Shown one piece after another: positions 1-5,341 of a stretch of DNA of 12,750 nucleotides. The stretch is taken from NCBI GenBank assembly GCA_016219075.1, contig JACRCJ010000264.1:1-12750 (forward strand). The letters are read 5' to 3'. The stretch's first letter is position 1. Every line of letters begins with the position of its first letter. Both the position numbers and the translations under genes were made by a program. Below the pieces are notes generated by a model, which ran no database searches, was not told where the DNA came from, and worked only from the letters and a program-made list of their open reading frames with translations. The stretch is from Deltaproteobacteria bacterium (GTDB lineage: Bacteria > Desulfobacterota > GWC2-55-46).

Positions 1-1596
1 AGGACCCTTTACAGGCAGCGGATGAAGGCGGCCCTCGAAAATACGGAGAACCTGCATCTCTGTCAGGGGGTCGCGGAGTCGCTCATTGCAGGTAGCGGTC
101 CCGGCGGACGGCCTTTTGTCGAGGGGGTCCGCCTCAACACCGGCGAGGTCTTCAAGGCGAAGTGCGTCATTTTAACGACAGGGACATTTCTTAAGGGCCT
201 CATACATATCGGCCTTGTAAACTACCCCGGCGGAAGGGCCGGAGACGCCGCAAGCGTCGGCCTCTCCGAGTCTTTAAGGTCTTTGGGCTTTGCCATGGGC
301 CGCATGAAGACAGGGACCTGTCCGAGGCTCGACGCAAGGACCATAGATTTTTCAAAGGTGGCGACCCAGGAGCTTCAGAGCGCCGGAGAGGTCAAGCCGT
401 TTTCCTTTACCTCGCCTCCGATAAAGAGGCCGCAGATACCCTGCCACATAACATATACTAATGAGGAGACCCACAGGACCATAAGGGAGAACCTGGAACG
501 CTCTCCTTTATATAGCGGCGTGATAGAGGGGACCGGGCCGAGGTACTGCCCCTCCATTGAGGACAAGGTAATAAAGTTTCCCGAGAGGCTCCGCCACCAG
601 GTTTTTCTGGAGCCCGAAGGCTACACGACGACCGAGGTCTACCCAAACGGCCTGTCGACGAGTCTGCCGACAGACATACAGTACAGGTTCCTCAAAACCA
701 TCAAAGGCCTTGAAAATGTTGAGATTTTACGCCCAGGCTACGCCATAGAATACGACTATGTCGAGCCCACCCAGCTAAGACTTACCCTGGAGACAAAGGC
801 CATAGACGGACTCTTTCTCGCGGGCCAGATAAACGGCACCTCCGGCTACGAGGAGGCCGCGGCCCAGGGTTTGGTCGCCGGGATAAACGCCGTACTCAAG
901 ATAAAGGGCACCGCTGCTCTCATACTCGACAGGTCTGAGGCCTATATCGGGGTCATGATAGACGACCTTGTGACAAAGGGGACCAAAGAGCCGTACAGGA
1001 TGTTCACCTCAAGGGCCGAATACCGTCTGATACTCAGGGAAGACAACGCCGAGGTACGGCTTTGCGAAAAGGGTTTTGAAGCGGGGCTCGTCAAAGACGG
1101 GGTCTACAGGGCCTTTCTTGAGAAGAAGAGGCTTATGGAGGAGACAGAGTGGTTTCTGCTCGACACCCGCATAAACCCCACAAGCGAGGTGAACAGGGCG
1201 CTTGAGGCCGTTGGCGCGATAGAGCTTAAGAAGTCCATCACATTAAAAGAGCTTCTGAGGCGCCAGGATATGACTCTTAAGGGCATATACCGGCTTATCA
1301 ATAAGGATTTTACCCTGCCTCCCGAAATAGCCGAGGCTATAGAGACGGAGACGAAGTACGAGGGGTATATAAAGAGGCAGGTCGAGGAGGCCGGCAGGTT
1401 TAAGAAGATCGAGTCCATAAAGATACCCGAGGACCTCTCCTATGAAATCGTCCCGGGGCTTTCCACCGAGATAAGGGAGAAGCTCAAGAGGACAAAGCCC
1501 CTATCCATAGGGCAGGCCGGGAGGATCTCCGGGGTGACCCCGGCCGCGATCTCCATGCTGATGGTCTTCCTTAAGAAGACCGGGGCCTACAGGTAA
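1..1596 (+). CDS. mnmG: tRNA uridine-5-carboxymethylaminomethyl modification enzyme MnmG (GidA), 3' part
   Basis: With MnmE, MnmG installs the (carboxymethyl)aminomethyl group at C5 of wobble uridine 34 in certain tRNAs, using FAD, NADH and methylene-tetrahydrofolate in the cytoplasm. The reading frame is open from base 1. The first visible codons (RTLYRQR then MKAALENTENL) match the interior of the family, so the ATG at 22 is internal and about 100 N-terminal residues, including the FAD-binding Rossmann motif, lie outside the window. 531 residues are visible. Recognisable blocks are TGTFLKGLIHIGL, GGRAGD, the two conserved cysteines in PCHIT (codon 442) and PRYCPSIEDK (codon 547), GQINGTSGYEEAAAQG, TKEPYRMFTSRAEYRL, and the C-terminal MnmE-binding helical region with KYEGYI and SIGQAGRISGVTPAAI. 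The stop is followed within 2 bases by a parS site. Identification is firm by similarity recalled to E. coli MnmG. Confidence 0.97.
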   Translation, partial: RTLYRQRMKAALENTENLHLCQGVAESLIAGSGPGGRPFVEGVRLNTGEVFKAKCVILTTGTFLKGLIHIGLVNYPGGRAGDAASVGLSESLRSLGFAMGRMKTGTCPRLDARTIDFSKVATQELQSAGEVKPFSFTSPPIKRPQIPCHITYTNEETHRTIRENLERSPLYSGVIEGTGPRYCPSIEDKVIKFPERLRHQVFLEPEGYTTTEVYPNGLSTSLPTDIQYRFLKTIKGLENVEILRPGYAIEYDYVEPTQLRLTLETKAIDGLFLAGQINGTSGYEEAAAQGLVAGINAVLKIKGTAALILDRSEAYIGVMIDDLVTKGTKEPYRMFTSRAEYRLILREDNAEVRLCEKGFEAGLVKDGVYRAFLEKKRLMEETEWFLLDTRINPTSEVNRALEAVGAIELKKSITLKELLRRQDMTLKGIYRLINKDFTLPPEIAEAIETETKYEGYIKRQVEEAGRFKKIESIKIPEDLSYEIVPGLSTEIREKLKRTKPLSIGQAGRISGVTPAAISMLMVFLKKTGAYR

Positions 1597-1597
1597 T

Positions 1598-1613
1598 TGT
1601 TCCACGTGGAACA
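1598..1613. other. parS: parS centromere site 1 (perfect 16-bp palindrome)
   Basis: The sequence TGTTCCACGTGGAACA is a perfect palindrome and matches the conserved bacterial chromosomal parS motif that ParB binds. It starts 2 bases after the mnmG stop codon. With parA and parB just downstream this is very likely a functional ParB loading site. A second identical copy begins 49 bp further on. Confidence 0.93.
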
Positions 1614-1646
1614 TTGGCTGAGAGCGGCCCGGAACCCCTCCCCCGG

Positions 1647-1662
1647 TGTTCCACGTGGAACA
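1647..1662. other. parS: parS centromere site 2 (perfect 16-bp palindrome)
   Basis: This is a second exact TGTTCCACGTGGAACA, 49 bp start-to-start from the first, in the mnmG-rsmG gap. A TTG-initiated upstream extension of the rsmG frame would be read through this palindrome, which supports the shorter rsmG start at 1725. Confidence 0.93.
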
Positions 1663-1724
1663 ATTGGGGGAAGAGAGGCCTGGCCTGGCACTTGGGGGGG
1701 CGGAAGGGGCTTAAAAAGAATAAA

Positions 1725-2396
1725 ATGAACGAAAAACTGATAAAGACCCTCAAAAACGGGGCAGAAGAATTGGGAGTAGACCTCTCGGAGGGGGCCGTGG
1801 CCCTCTTTGACTCGTACCTGAGCGAGCTCAAGGTCTGGAACAGGAAGATAAACCTCACCGCCATAGATACAGACGGGGAGATCGTTACAAAGCACTTCCT
1901 TGACTCCCTGACGCCTCATAGATACCTCAAGGGGGCTACAAAGCTCCTCGACATAGGTTCAGGGGGCGGTTTTCCGGGTCTGCCGTTAAAGATAGCGGAC
2001 CCGGCCCTCGAGGTGGCCCTTATAGACTGCGTTGAGAAGAAGGTCCACTTCATGAGGCACATTATAAGGAAGCTCGGACTCAAGGGTGCCTCGGCGCTGG
2101 CCGGAAGGGTCGAAGACCCCATGATTATGGATAAGCACAGGGGTTATTTCGACGCAGTCATCTCAAGGGCGTTCACGGAGTTGAAGGGTTTTTTGAGCCT
2201 CGCCGCGCCCTATGTGGCCCCCGGCGGCATGGCGATAGCCATGAAGGGGCCACAATACGAGGAGGAACTTCATGGGGTGGAGGGTTTTAAGGGGTTTTCG
2301 CCCCCGGAAGTGCACGAAGTAAAGGTCCCGTTCACGGACAGGACGACCGCCGTCATCATATTCCGTAAAGAAGCGGGTCAGGATGTTCCACGTTGA
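1725..2396 (+). CDS. rsmG: 16S rRNA (guanine-N7)-methyltransferase RsmG (GidB)
   Basis: RsmG methylates N7 of a guanine in the 530 loop of 16S rRNA (G527 in E. coli) using S-adenosylmethionine. The start chosen is the ATG at 1725, giving 223 residues, close to the usual 205-240. The frame is open back to a TTG at 1614, but that stretch contains a parS palindrome and no family-like sequence. Visible features are WNRKINLTAI (about 38-47), the SAM-binding motif LLDIGSGGGFPGLPLKI (about 74-90), an acidic residue after the next strand (ALIDCVEKK) and DAVISRAF followed by APYVAPGGMAIAMKGP (about 143-176). The last codons, DVPR plus stop, lie inside a third parS-like site. It sits 128 bp after mnmG, the common gidA-gidB pairing. 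Only a weak ribosome site (purine-rich GGAAGGGG, about 15 bp upstream) is seen. Confidence 0.95.
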   Translation: MNEKLIKTLKNGAEELGVDLSEGAVALFDSYLSELKVWNRKINLTAIDTDGEIVTKHFLDSLTPHRYLKGATKLLDIGSGGGFPGLPLKIADPALEVALIDCVEKKVHFMRHIIRKLGLKGASALAGRVEDPMIMDKHRGYFDAVISRAFTELKGFLSLAAPYVAPGGMAIAMKGPQYEEELHGVEGFKGFSPPEVHEVKVPFTDRTTAVIIFRKEAGQDVPR

Positions 2397-2399
2397 ACA
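2384..2399. other. parS: parS-like site 3 (one mismatch), overlapping the rsmG stop
   Basis: TGTTCCACGTTGAACA differs from the two perfect upstream parS copies by a single base in the right half (GTGG to GTTG). It spans the last codons and TGA stop (2394-2396) of rsmG, about 195 bp upstream of parA. The near-identity to a 16-bp motif in this context makes chance unlikely. Whether ParB binds it as well as the perfect sites cannot be told from sequence. Confidence 0.75.
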
Positions 2400-2458
2400 T
2401 CGCCGGGCAGGCCGCCCTTTGCATGAAATGGGAGAGGGTTTCGCCGCTCGGGCGGAAA

Positions 2459-2506
2459 TGAACCCTCCCTGGTTAAAGCCCCAGGGTCCTCAGAACATTA
2501 AAAATA
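2459..2506 (+). repeat. Dispersed hairpin element, copy A (upstream of parA)
   Basis: The left arm AACCCTCCCTGG, a short TTAAAG loop region and the right arm CCCCAGGGTCC can fold into an imperfect hairpin. The conserved tail TCAGAA and an A-rich run follow. The copy lies 62 bp after rsmG and ends about 88 bp before the parA ATG, in the same orientation relative to parA as the other copies are to their downstream genes. It could also contribute to ending rsmG transcription, but there is no T-run after the stem. Confidence 0.75.
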
Positions 2507-2521
2507 AAAAAATCTTTTTCC

Positions 2522-2551
2522 TTGAAAAGTAGTATATATATGTTTTACACT
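2522..2551 (+). promoter_or_regulatory. Possible sigma70-type promoter for parA
   Basis: TTGAAA at 2522-2527 and TACACT at 2546-2551 are separated by 18 bp in a strongly A/T-rich stretch that includes ATATATAT. They match the sigma70 consensus at 5 of 6 and 4 of 6 positions. The -10 hexamer ends 42 bp before the parA start. A/T-rich DNA yields such matches by chance, so this is tentative. Confidence 0.35.
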
Positions 2552-2593
2552 TTTTCATCCTTAACAGAGGCAGACAAGGACCGGTTCTAAGAT

Positions 2594-3358
2594 ATGGGTA
2601 AGGTAATATCCGTAGCAAACCAGAAGGGAGGGGTCGGCAAGACCACAACGGCCGTTAACCTCGCGGCTTCCCTTGCCGTAGCCGAGAGAAGTGTCTTGTT
2701 GGTCGACTTTGACCCCCAGGGCAACGCCTCAAGCGGCATAGGCGTTGAGAAGAACGGGGGGCCGGGGATCTACAACGCCATGATAGGCGAAGAGGAGATA
2801 GGGAACCTGATGAAGGATACGGAACTCAGGTGTCTCAAGGTGGTCCCGTCCACCATCGACCTTATCGGCGCGGAGGTGGAGCTCGTCGACGACCCTAAGA
2901 GGGAGTTCAGGCTCAAGGAGTGCCTCAAGGATGTAGTCGAACGCTTCGACTACATCCTTATAGATTGCCCGCCGTCGTTGAGTCTCCTGACGGTAAACGC
3001 CCTTGTCGCCTCTGACTCGGTCCTGATACCGCTTCAGTGCGAGTACTACGCCCTTGAAGGCATCAGCCAGATACTCAGGACCATAGACCTCATAAAGGCG
3101 AAGCTCAACCCCGCCCTCGAGATAGAGGGGATCGTGCTGACCATGTTCGATTCGAGGAACAACCTCGCGCACCAGGTCGAGGACGATATAAGGAAGCACT
3201 TCGGGCCCAAGGCGTTCAAGACGATAATCCCGAGGAACGTACGCTTGAGCGAAAGCCCGTCCTTCGGCAAACCTGTGATACTCTACGACATCCAGTCCAG
3301 AGGGGCGATAAGCTACATGGAACTGGCCAAGGAGCTTATACTCTCGGAGGAGCGTTAG
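2594..3358 (+). CDS. parA: Chromosome-partitioning ATPase ParA (Soj)
   Basis: ParA is a Walker-type ATPase that binds nucleoid DNA as an ATP-bound dimer and moves ParB-parS complexes as ParB stimulates hydrolysis. The protein has 254 residues and lacks an N-terminal helix-turn-helix, so it is the short chromosomal Soj type rather than a long plasmid type. Visible motifs are the deviant Walker A KGGVGKTT (residues 11-18, with signature lysine 11), the Walker A' VDFDPQGN (37-44, catalytic Asp 40), Walker B ILIDCPP (Asp 124), and the C-terminal MFDSRNNLAHQV and IPRNVRLSESPSFGKP blocks. The ATG at 2594 directly opens the conserved MGKVISVANQKGG start. The nearest purine-rich ribosome site, AAGGA at 2576-2580, is rather far (13 bases). 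It is followed by parB after 132 bp. Confidence 0.97.
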   Translation: MGKVISVANQKGGVGKTTTAVNLAASLAVAERSVLLVDFDPQGNASSGIGVEKNGGPGIYNAMIGEEEIGNLMKDTELRCLKVVPSTIDLIGAEVELVDDPKREFRLKECLKDVVERFDYILIDCPPSLSLLTVNALVASDSVLIPLQCEYYALEGISQILRTIDLIKAKLNPALEIEGIVLTMFDSRNNLAHQVEDDIRKHFGPKAFKTIIPRNVRLSESPSFGKPVILYDIQSRGAISYMELAKELILSEER

Positions 3359-3360
3359 GC

Positions 3361-3384
3361 GCGGGGCCGGAAAGATGCCCCCGC
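3361..3384 (+). other. Small hairpin just after parA
   Basis: GCGGGG (3361-3366) pairs with CCCCGC (3379-3384) around a 12-base loop, 2 bases after the parA stop. No T-run follows, so an intrinsic terminator is not supported. It may be a weak attenuator or a 3'-end stabiliser between parA and parB. Confidence 0.3.
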
Positions 3385-3431
3385 TGAAGACTTAAACTAA
3401 AATACCTTTATAAATCAAATAGTTAGAAGAT

Positions 3432-3479
3432 AAACCCTCCCGGGGTTAAAAACCCCAGGGGTTTTCAGAACGCTAAAAA
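3432..3479 (+). repeat. Dispersed hairpin element, copy B (upstream of parB)
   Basis: The left part AAACCCTCCCGGGGTT and right part AACCCCAGGGGTTTT form a hairpin with GGGGTT/AACCCC at its tip. The invariant TCAGAA and a CGCTAAAAAA tail follow. The copy ends about 12 bases before the parB start, so it would lie in the immediate 5' leader, close to the ribosome binding site. Orientation relative to parB is the same as for the other copies. Confidence 0.8.
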
Positions 3480-3490
3480 ATAGAGGTCTT

Positions 3491-4360
3491 ATGCTCAACA
3501 AAAAGAAGGTTCTTGGCAGGGGTCTTGGGGCGCTCATCGGAGAAGTGGAGAGGTCTGCGGAGAGTACCGGGACAAAGGAGAAGTACTTCTCGTGCCCCAT
3601 ACTCGACATCAGCCCGAACAGGACACAGCCGAGAAAGAGGTTCGACGACGCGGCGTTGAAAGAGCTCTCGGACTCCATAAGGGAGAAAGGCGTAATAGAG
3701 CCGCTTATCGTGAGGAGGAACTCCGGCGGGTTTGAGCTTATAGCCGGAGAGAGGAGATGGAGGGCTTCGAGGATGGCCGGGCTTACGCATGTGCCGGTAG
3801 TAACTATAGACGCAACGGACGCCGAAAGCCTTGAGCTTGCCATCATCGAGAACATCCAGAGAGAGGACCTGAACGCGATAGAGGAGGCCGAGGCCTACAG
3901 AAACCTCATGTCCGCCTTCAACCTTTCACAGGAAGATGTAGCCAAAAAGGTCGGCAAGGAAAGGGCGACGGTAGCCAACTACCTGAGGCTCCTTAAATTG
4001 CAGCCCGAGGTCAAAGAGGAGCTGATAAAAGGCACTATCACGATGGGCCACGCAAGGGCGCTCCTCTCGGTAGAGGCCCACTCGGCGCAGACCGAGCTTC
4101 TGAGGGCCGTCATCACAAAGGGGCTCTCGGTACGCGAAACCGAAGCGCTCGCCAACCGCGGGATCGTAATCGAGAAGGGGGCCAAAGGGGCCGGGGGAGC
4201 TAAAGGGGGCGGACACAGCCCGCTTGAAGACGAGCTCAGGACGATCTTCGGCACCAAGGTAGCCCTTAAAGACAGGAAGGGCAAAGGCAGGATAGAGATA
4301 AACTACTTCTCCGCCGACGAGCGCGAGAGGATACTCGATATGCTCCGCTCGATTGAGTAG
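3491..4360 (+). CDS. parB: Chromosome-partitioning protein ParB (Spo0J), CTP-dependent parS-binding clamp
   Basis: ParB loads at parS, binds CTP, closes into a sliding clamp on DNA and stimulates ParA. The protein has 289 residues, a normal length. Visible in order are a basic N-terminal stretch of the ParA-activating type (KKKVLGRGLGALIG, 4-17), the ParB/Srx CTP-binding fold with GERRWRAS (86-93), ENIQREDLNAIEEAEAY (120-136), a helix-turn-helix region (about 145-170, LSQEDVAKKVGKERATVANYLRLL), a Gly/Lys-rich linker (about 229-241, KGAKGAGGAKGGG) and a C-terminal dimerisation region ending IEINYFSADERERILDML. The start ATG has GAGG at 3483-3486, only 4 bases away, which is tight. Three parS-type sites lie 1.1-1.9 kb upstream, completing a ParABS set. 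Confidence 0.97.
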   Translation: MLNKKKVLGRGLGALIGEVERSAESTGTKEKYFSCPILDISPNRTQPRKRFDDAALKELSDSIREKGVIEPLIVRRNSGGFELIAGERRWRASRMAGLTHVPVVTIDATDAESLELAIIENIQREDLNAIEEAEAYRNLMSAFNLSQEDVAKKVGKERATVANYLRLLKLQPEVKEELIKGTITMGHARALLSVEAHSAQTELLRAVITKGLSVRETEALANRGIVIEKGAKGAGGAKGGGHSPLEDELRTIFGTKVALKDRKGKGRIEINYFSADERERILDMLRSIE

Positions 4361-4420
4361 CCGTTATCGGCTTGGGCGCTTAAAAAGATGATTTAAAAGT
4401 GAAATTTGTGATTTATGCAC

Positions 4421-4467
4421 TTGTCTGAGGCCTTGTTAATTTCGTAATATGGTCATTACTCAACAAG
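4421..4467 (+). promoter_or_regulatory. Possible promoter with overlapping inverted repeat upstream of the bactofilin gene
   Basis: TTGTCT (4421-4426) and TAATAT (4445-4450) are spaced 18 bp and match sigma70 hexamers at 4 of 6 positions each. Around the -10, GGCCTTGTT (4429-4437) is mirrored by AACAAGACC (4462-4470) with one mismatch, which could be an operator or a hairpin at the transcript start. It suggests the bactofilin has its own transcription start apart from parB. Evidence is weak without expression data. Confidence 0.35.
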
Positions 4468-4486
4468 ACCCTGACAGGAGGATGCG

Positions 4487-4882
4487 ATGTTCGGAAAGGA
4501 TAAGGAAAGGGAAAGCGGCGCAAAAGGCGCCGAGGTGATAGGGATCATAGGCAAGGGGATGACCATCGAGGGCAAGCTCACCTTCAGCGAGACGGTAAGG
4601 ATAGACGGGAGCTTCAAGGGCGAGATAGACGCCACCGGCTCCATGGTCGTCGGCGAAGGCGGTTATGTCGAGGGGAACTTAAAGGTAGGGAGCGCCATCA
4701 TTACGGGCGAGATAAAGGGCGTGCTCGAGGCCTCGGTAAGGGTCGAGCTGAGGGCGCCGGCGAAGATGTTCGGCGACATAAAGACCCCGAACCTCATTAT
4801 CGGCGACGGGGTCGTCTTCGAGGGGAGCTGCGTGATGACGAAGAAAGAGACGATGGAGACGATCGGCACCGTCAACTATTGA
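4487..4882 (+). CDS. Bactofilin family polymer-forming cytoskeletal protein
   Basis: Bactofilins self-assemble without nucleotide into filaments built from a right-handed beta-helix, and act as scaffolds in morphogenesis, stalk or cell-wall placement and chromosome organisation. This 131-residue protein has the family layout: a short charged N-terminal tail (MFGKDKERESGAKG), then repeating short strands rich in Gly/Val/Ile (IIGKGMTIEGKLTF, RIDGSFKGEI, MVVGEGGYVEGNLKVGSAIITGEIKGVLEA, RAPAKMFGDIKTPNLIIGDGVVFEGSCVM) and a short tail. A strong ribosome site AGGAGG (4476-4481) lies 5 bases before the ATG. It is the fifth gene of the mnmG-rsmG-parA-parB block. In Myxococcus, bactofilin filaments position ParABS components, which makes its place next to parAB suggestive. 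No signal peptide or membrane segment is seen. Confidence 0.92.
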   Translation: MFGKDKERESGAKGAEVIGIIGKGMTIEGKLTFSETVRIDGSFKGEIDATGSMVVGEGGYVEGNLKVGSAIITGEIKGVLEASVRVELRAPAKMFGDIKTPNLIIGDGVVFEGSCVMTKKETMETIGTVNY

Positions 4883-5012
4883 GCAATACCGCGCACCCCC
4901 GTGGGGGCCGTCAAGGCACGACAGGCGGAGAACGGTTGCTGCCCCGGAGATGATTTGAAAGAGTATCGAGCCTCCGGTGTTTATTTTTATACTCTCTTCG
5001 GGTCTAATACCC

Positions 5013-5034
5013 CGCGGCTTGCCGCGTCATTTTA
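5013..5034 (+). terminator. Possible terminator hairpin downstream of the bactofilin gene
   Basis: CGCGG (5013-5017) pairs with CCGCG (5022-5026) around a CTTG tetraloop, followed by TCATTTT. The stem is short and GC-only, and the T-tract is brief and interrupted. It lies 130 bp after the bactofilin stop. It may end the parAB-bactofilin transcript, but the call is weak. Confidence 0.35.
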
Positions 5035-5039
5035 AATCT

Positions 5040-5075
5040 CCTCCCCCTTGACGGGGGAGGCAGGGTGGGGGAGGG
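5040..5075. repeat. C-rich/G-rich hairpin with G-quadruplex potential (REP-like)
   Basis: CCTCCCCC (5040-5047) pairs perfectly with GGGGGAGG (5053-5060) around TTGAC. The right side continues with further G-tracts at 5063-5065, 5067-5071 and 5073-5075, so four G-tracts of at least three bases occur within 23 bp. The look is that of a dispersed intergenic REP-type element, but only one copy lies in this window, so its repeat nature is inferred. Confidence 0.5.
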
Positions 5076-5152
5076 TGATGCCTATAAAAACTCTCTAACC
5101 CGCACTGAAAGTTTTCGCCTAAAAGGCGAGAGATTTTATATCCCATTGTGAG

Positions 5153-5200
5153 AAATTAAATATGAACCCTCCCAGGGCTAAAAGCTCCGGGGGTTTTCAG
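5153..5200 (+). repeat. Dispersed hairpin element, tandem copy C1 (upstream of ilvE)
   Basis: This is the first of three adjoining units of 48-49 bp. It begins AAATTAAATATGAACC, holds the stem CCCTCCCAGGGCT / AGCTCCGGGGG around AAA, and ends TTTTCAG. The bases before it (GTGAGAAATTAAAT) resemble a unit junction, hinting at a decayed earlier copy. Confidence 0.8.
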
Positions 5201-5249
5201 AAAATTAAATATGAACTCTCCTTGCGCTTCAAGCTCGCGGGGGTTTCAG
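5201..5249 (+). repeat. Dispersed hairpin element, tandem copy C2 (upstream of ilvE)
   Basis: The flanks are the same as in C1 (AAAATTAAATATGAA at the left, TTTCAG at the right), but the stem is diverged: ACTCTCC and GCGCTT on the left, AAGCTCGCGGGGGT on the right. Pairing can still form although many bases differ from C1. The flank between C2 and C3 is identical to that between C1 and C2, which indicates tandem duplication. Confidence 0.75.
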
Positions 5250-5297
5250 AAAATTAAATATGAACCCTCTCGGGCTTAAAACCCCAAGAGGTTTCAG
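5250..5297 (+). repeat. Dispersed hairpin element, tandem copy C3 (upstream of ilvE)
   Basis: This third tandem unit has CCTCT on the left pairing with AGAGG on the right and GGG with CCC nearer the loop, then TTTCAGAAAATCAAAAATATAAAA. It ends 44 bp before the ilvE start. The paired bases differ from C1 on both arms, consistent with compensatory change. Confidence 0.8.
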
Positions 5298-5341
5298 AAA
5301 ATCAAAAATATAAAATTTTGGCGTAAAGGAGTTCTCTTAAG

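Larger units (their letters stand above)
4883..5341. other. 459-bp non-coding region between the bactofilin gene and ilvE, dense in hairpins and repeats
   Basis: No plausible gene is seen on either strand. In order it holds a C4/G4 hairpin just after the bactofilin stop (4896-4907), an AGAGTAT/ATACTCT inverted repeat (4960-4966 with 4990-4996), a CGCGG-CTTG-CCGCG stem-loop followed by TCATTTT (5013-5033), a C-rich/G-rich hairpin with extra G-tracts (5040-5075), a TCGCCT-AAA-AGGCGA hairpin (5115-5129) and three tandem copies of the 48-bp dispersed element (5153-5297). The ilvE ribosome site AAGGAG lies at 5326-5331. Confidence 0.8.

Noticed and set aside
1614..1724. N-terminal extension of RsmG from a TTG at 1614
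   Set aside because: The stretch contains a perfect parS palindrome and low-complexity G-rich sequence not resembling the family. The ATG at 1725 gives the expected length.
1598..2600. A replication origin next to the parS sites
   Set aside because: I see no cluster of DnaA boxes (TTATCCACA-like) or clear unwinding element with them. The A/T-rich stretch before parA alone is not enough.
5153..5297. The three tandem units as a CRISPR array
   Set aside because: The whole 48-bp unit repeats with diverged hairpins inside it. There is no identical repeat alternating with unique spacers of constant length, and no cas genes are near.
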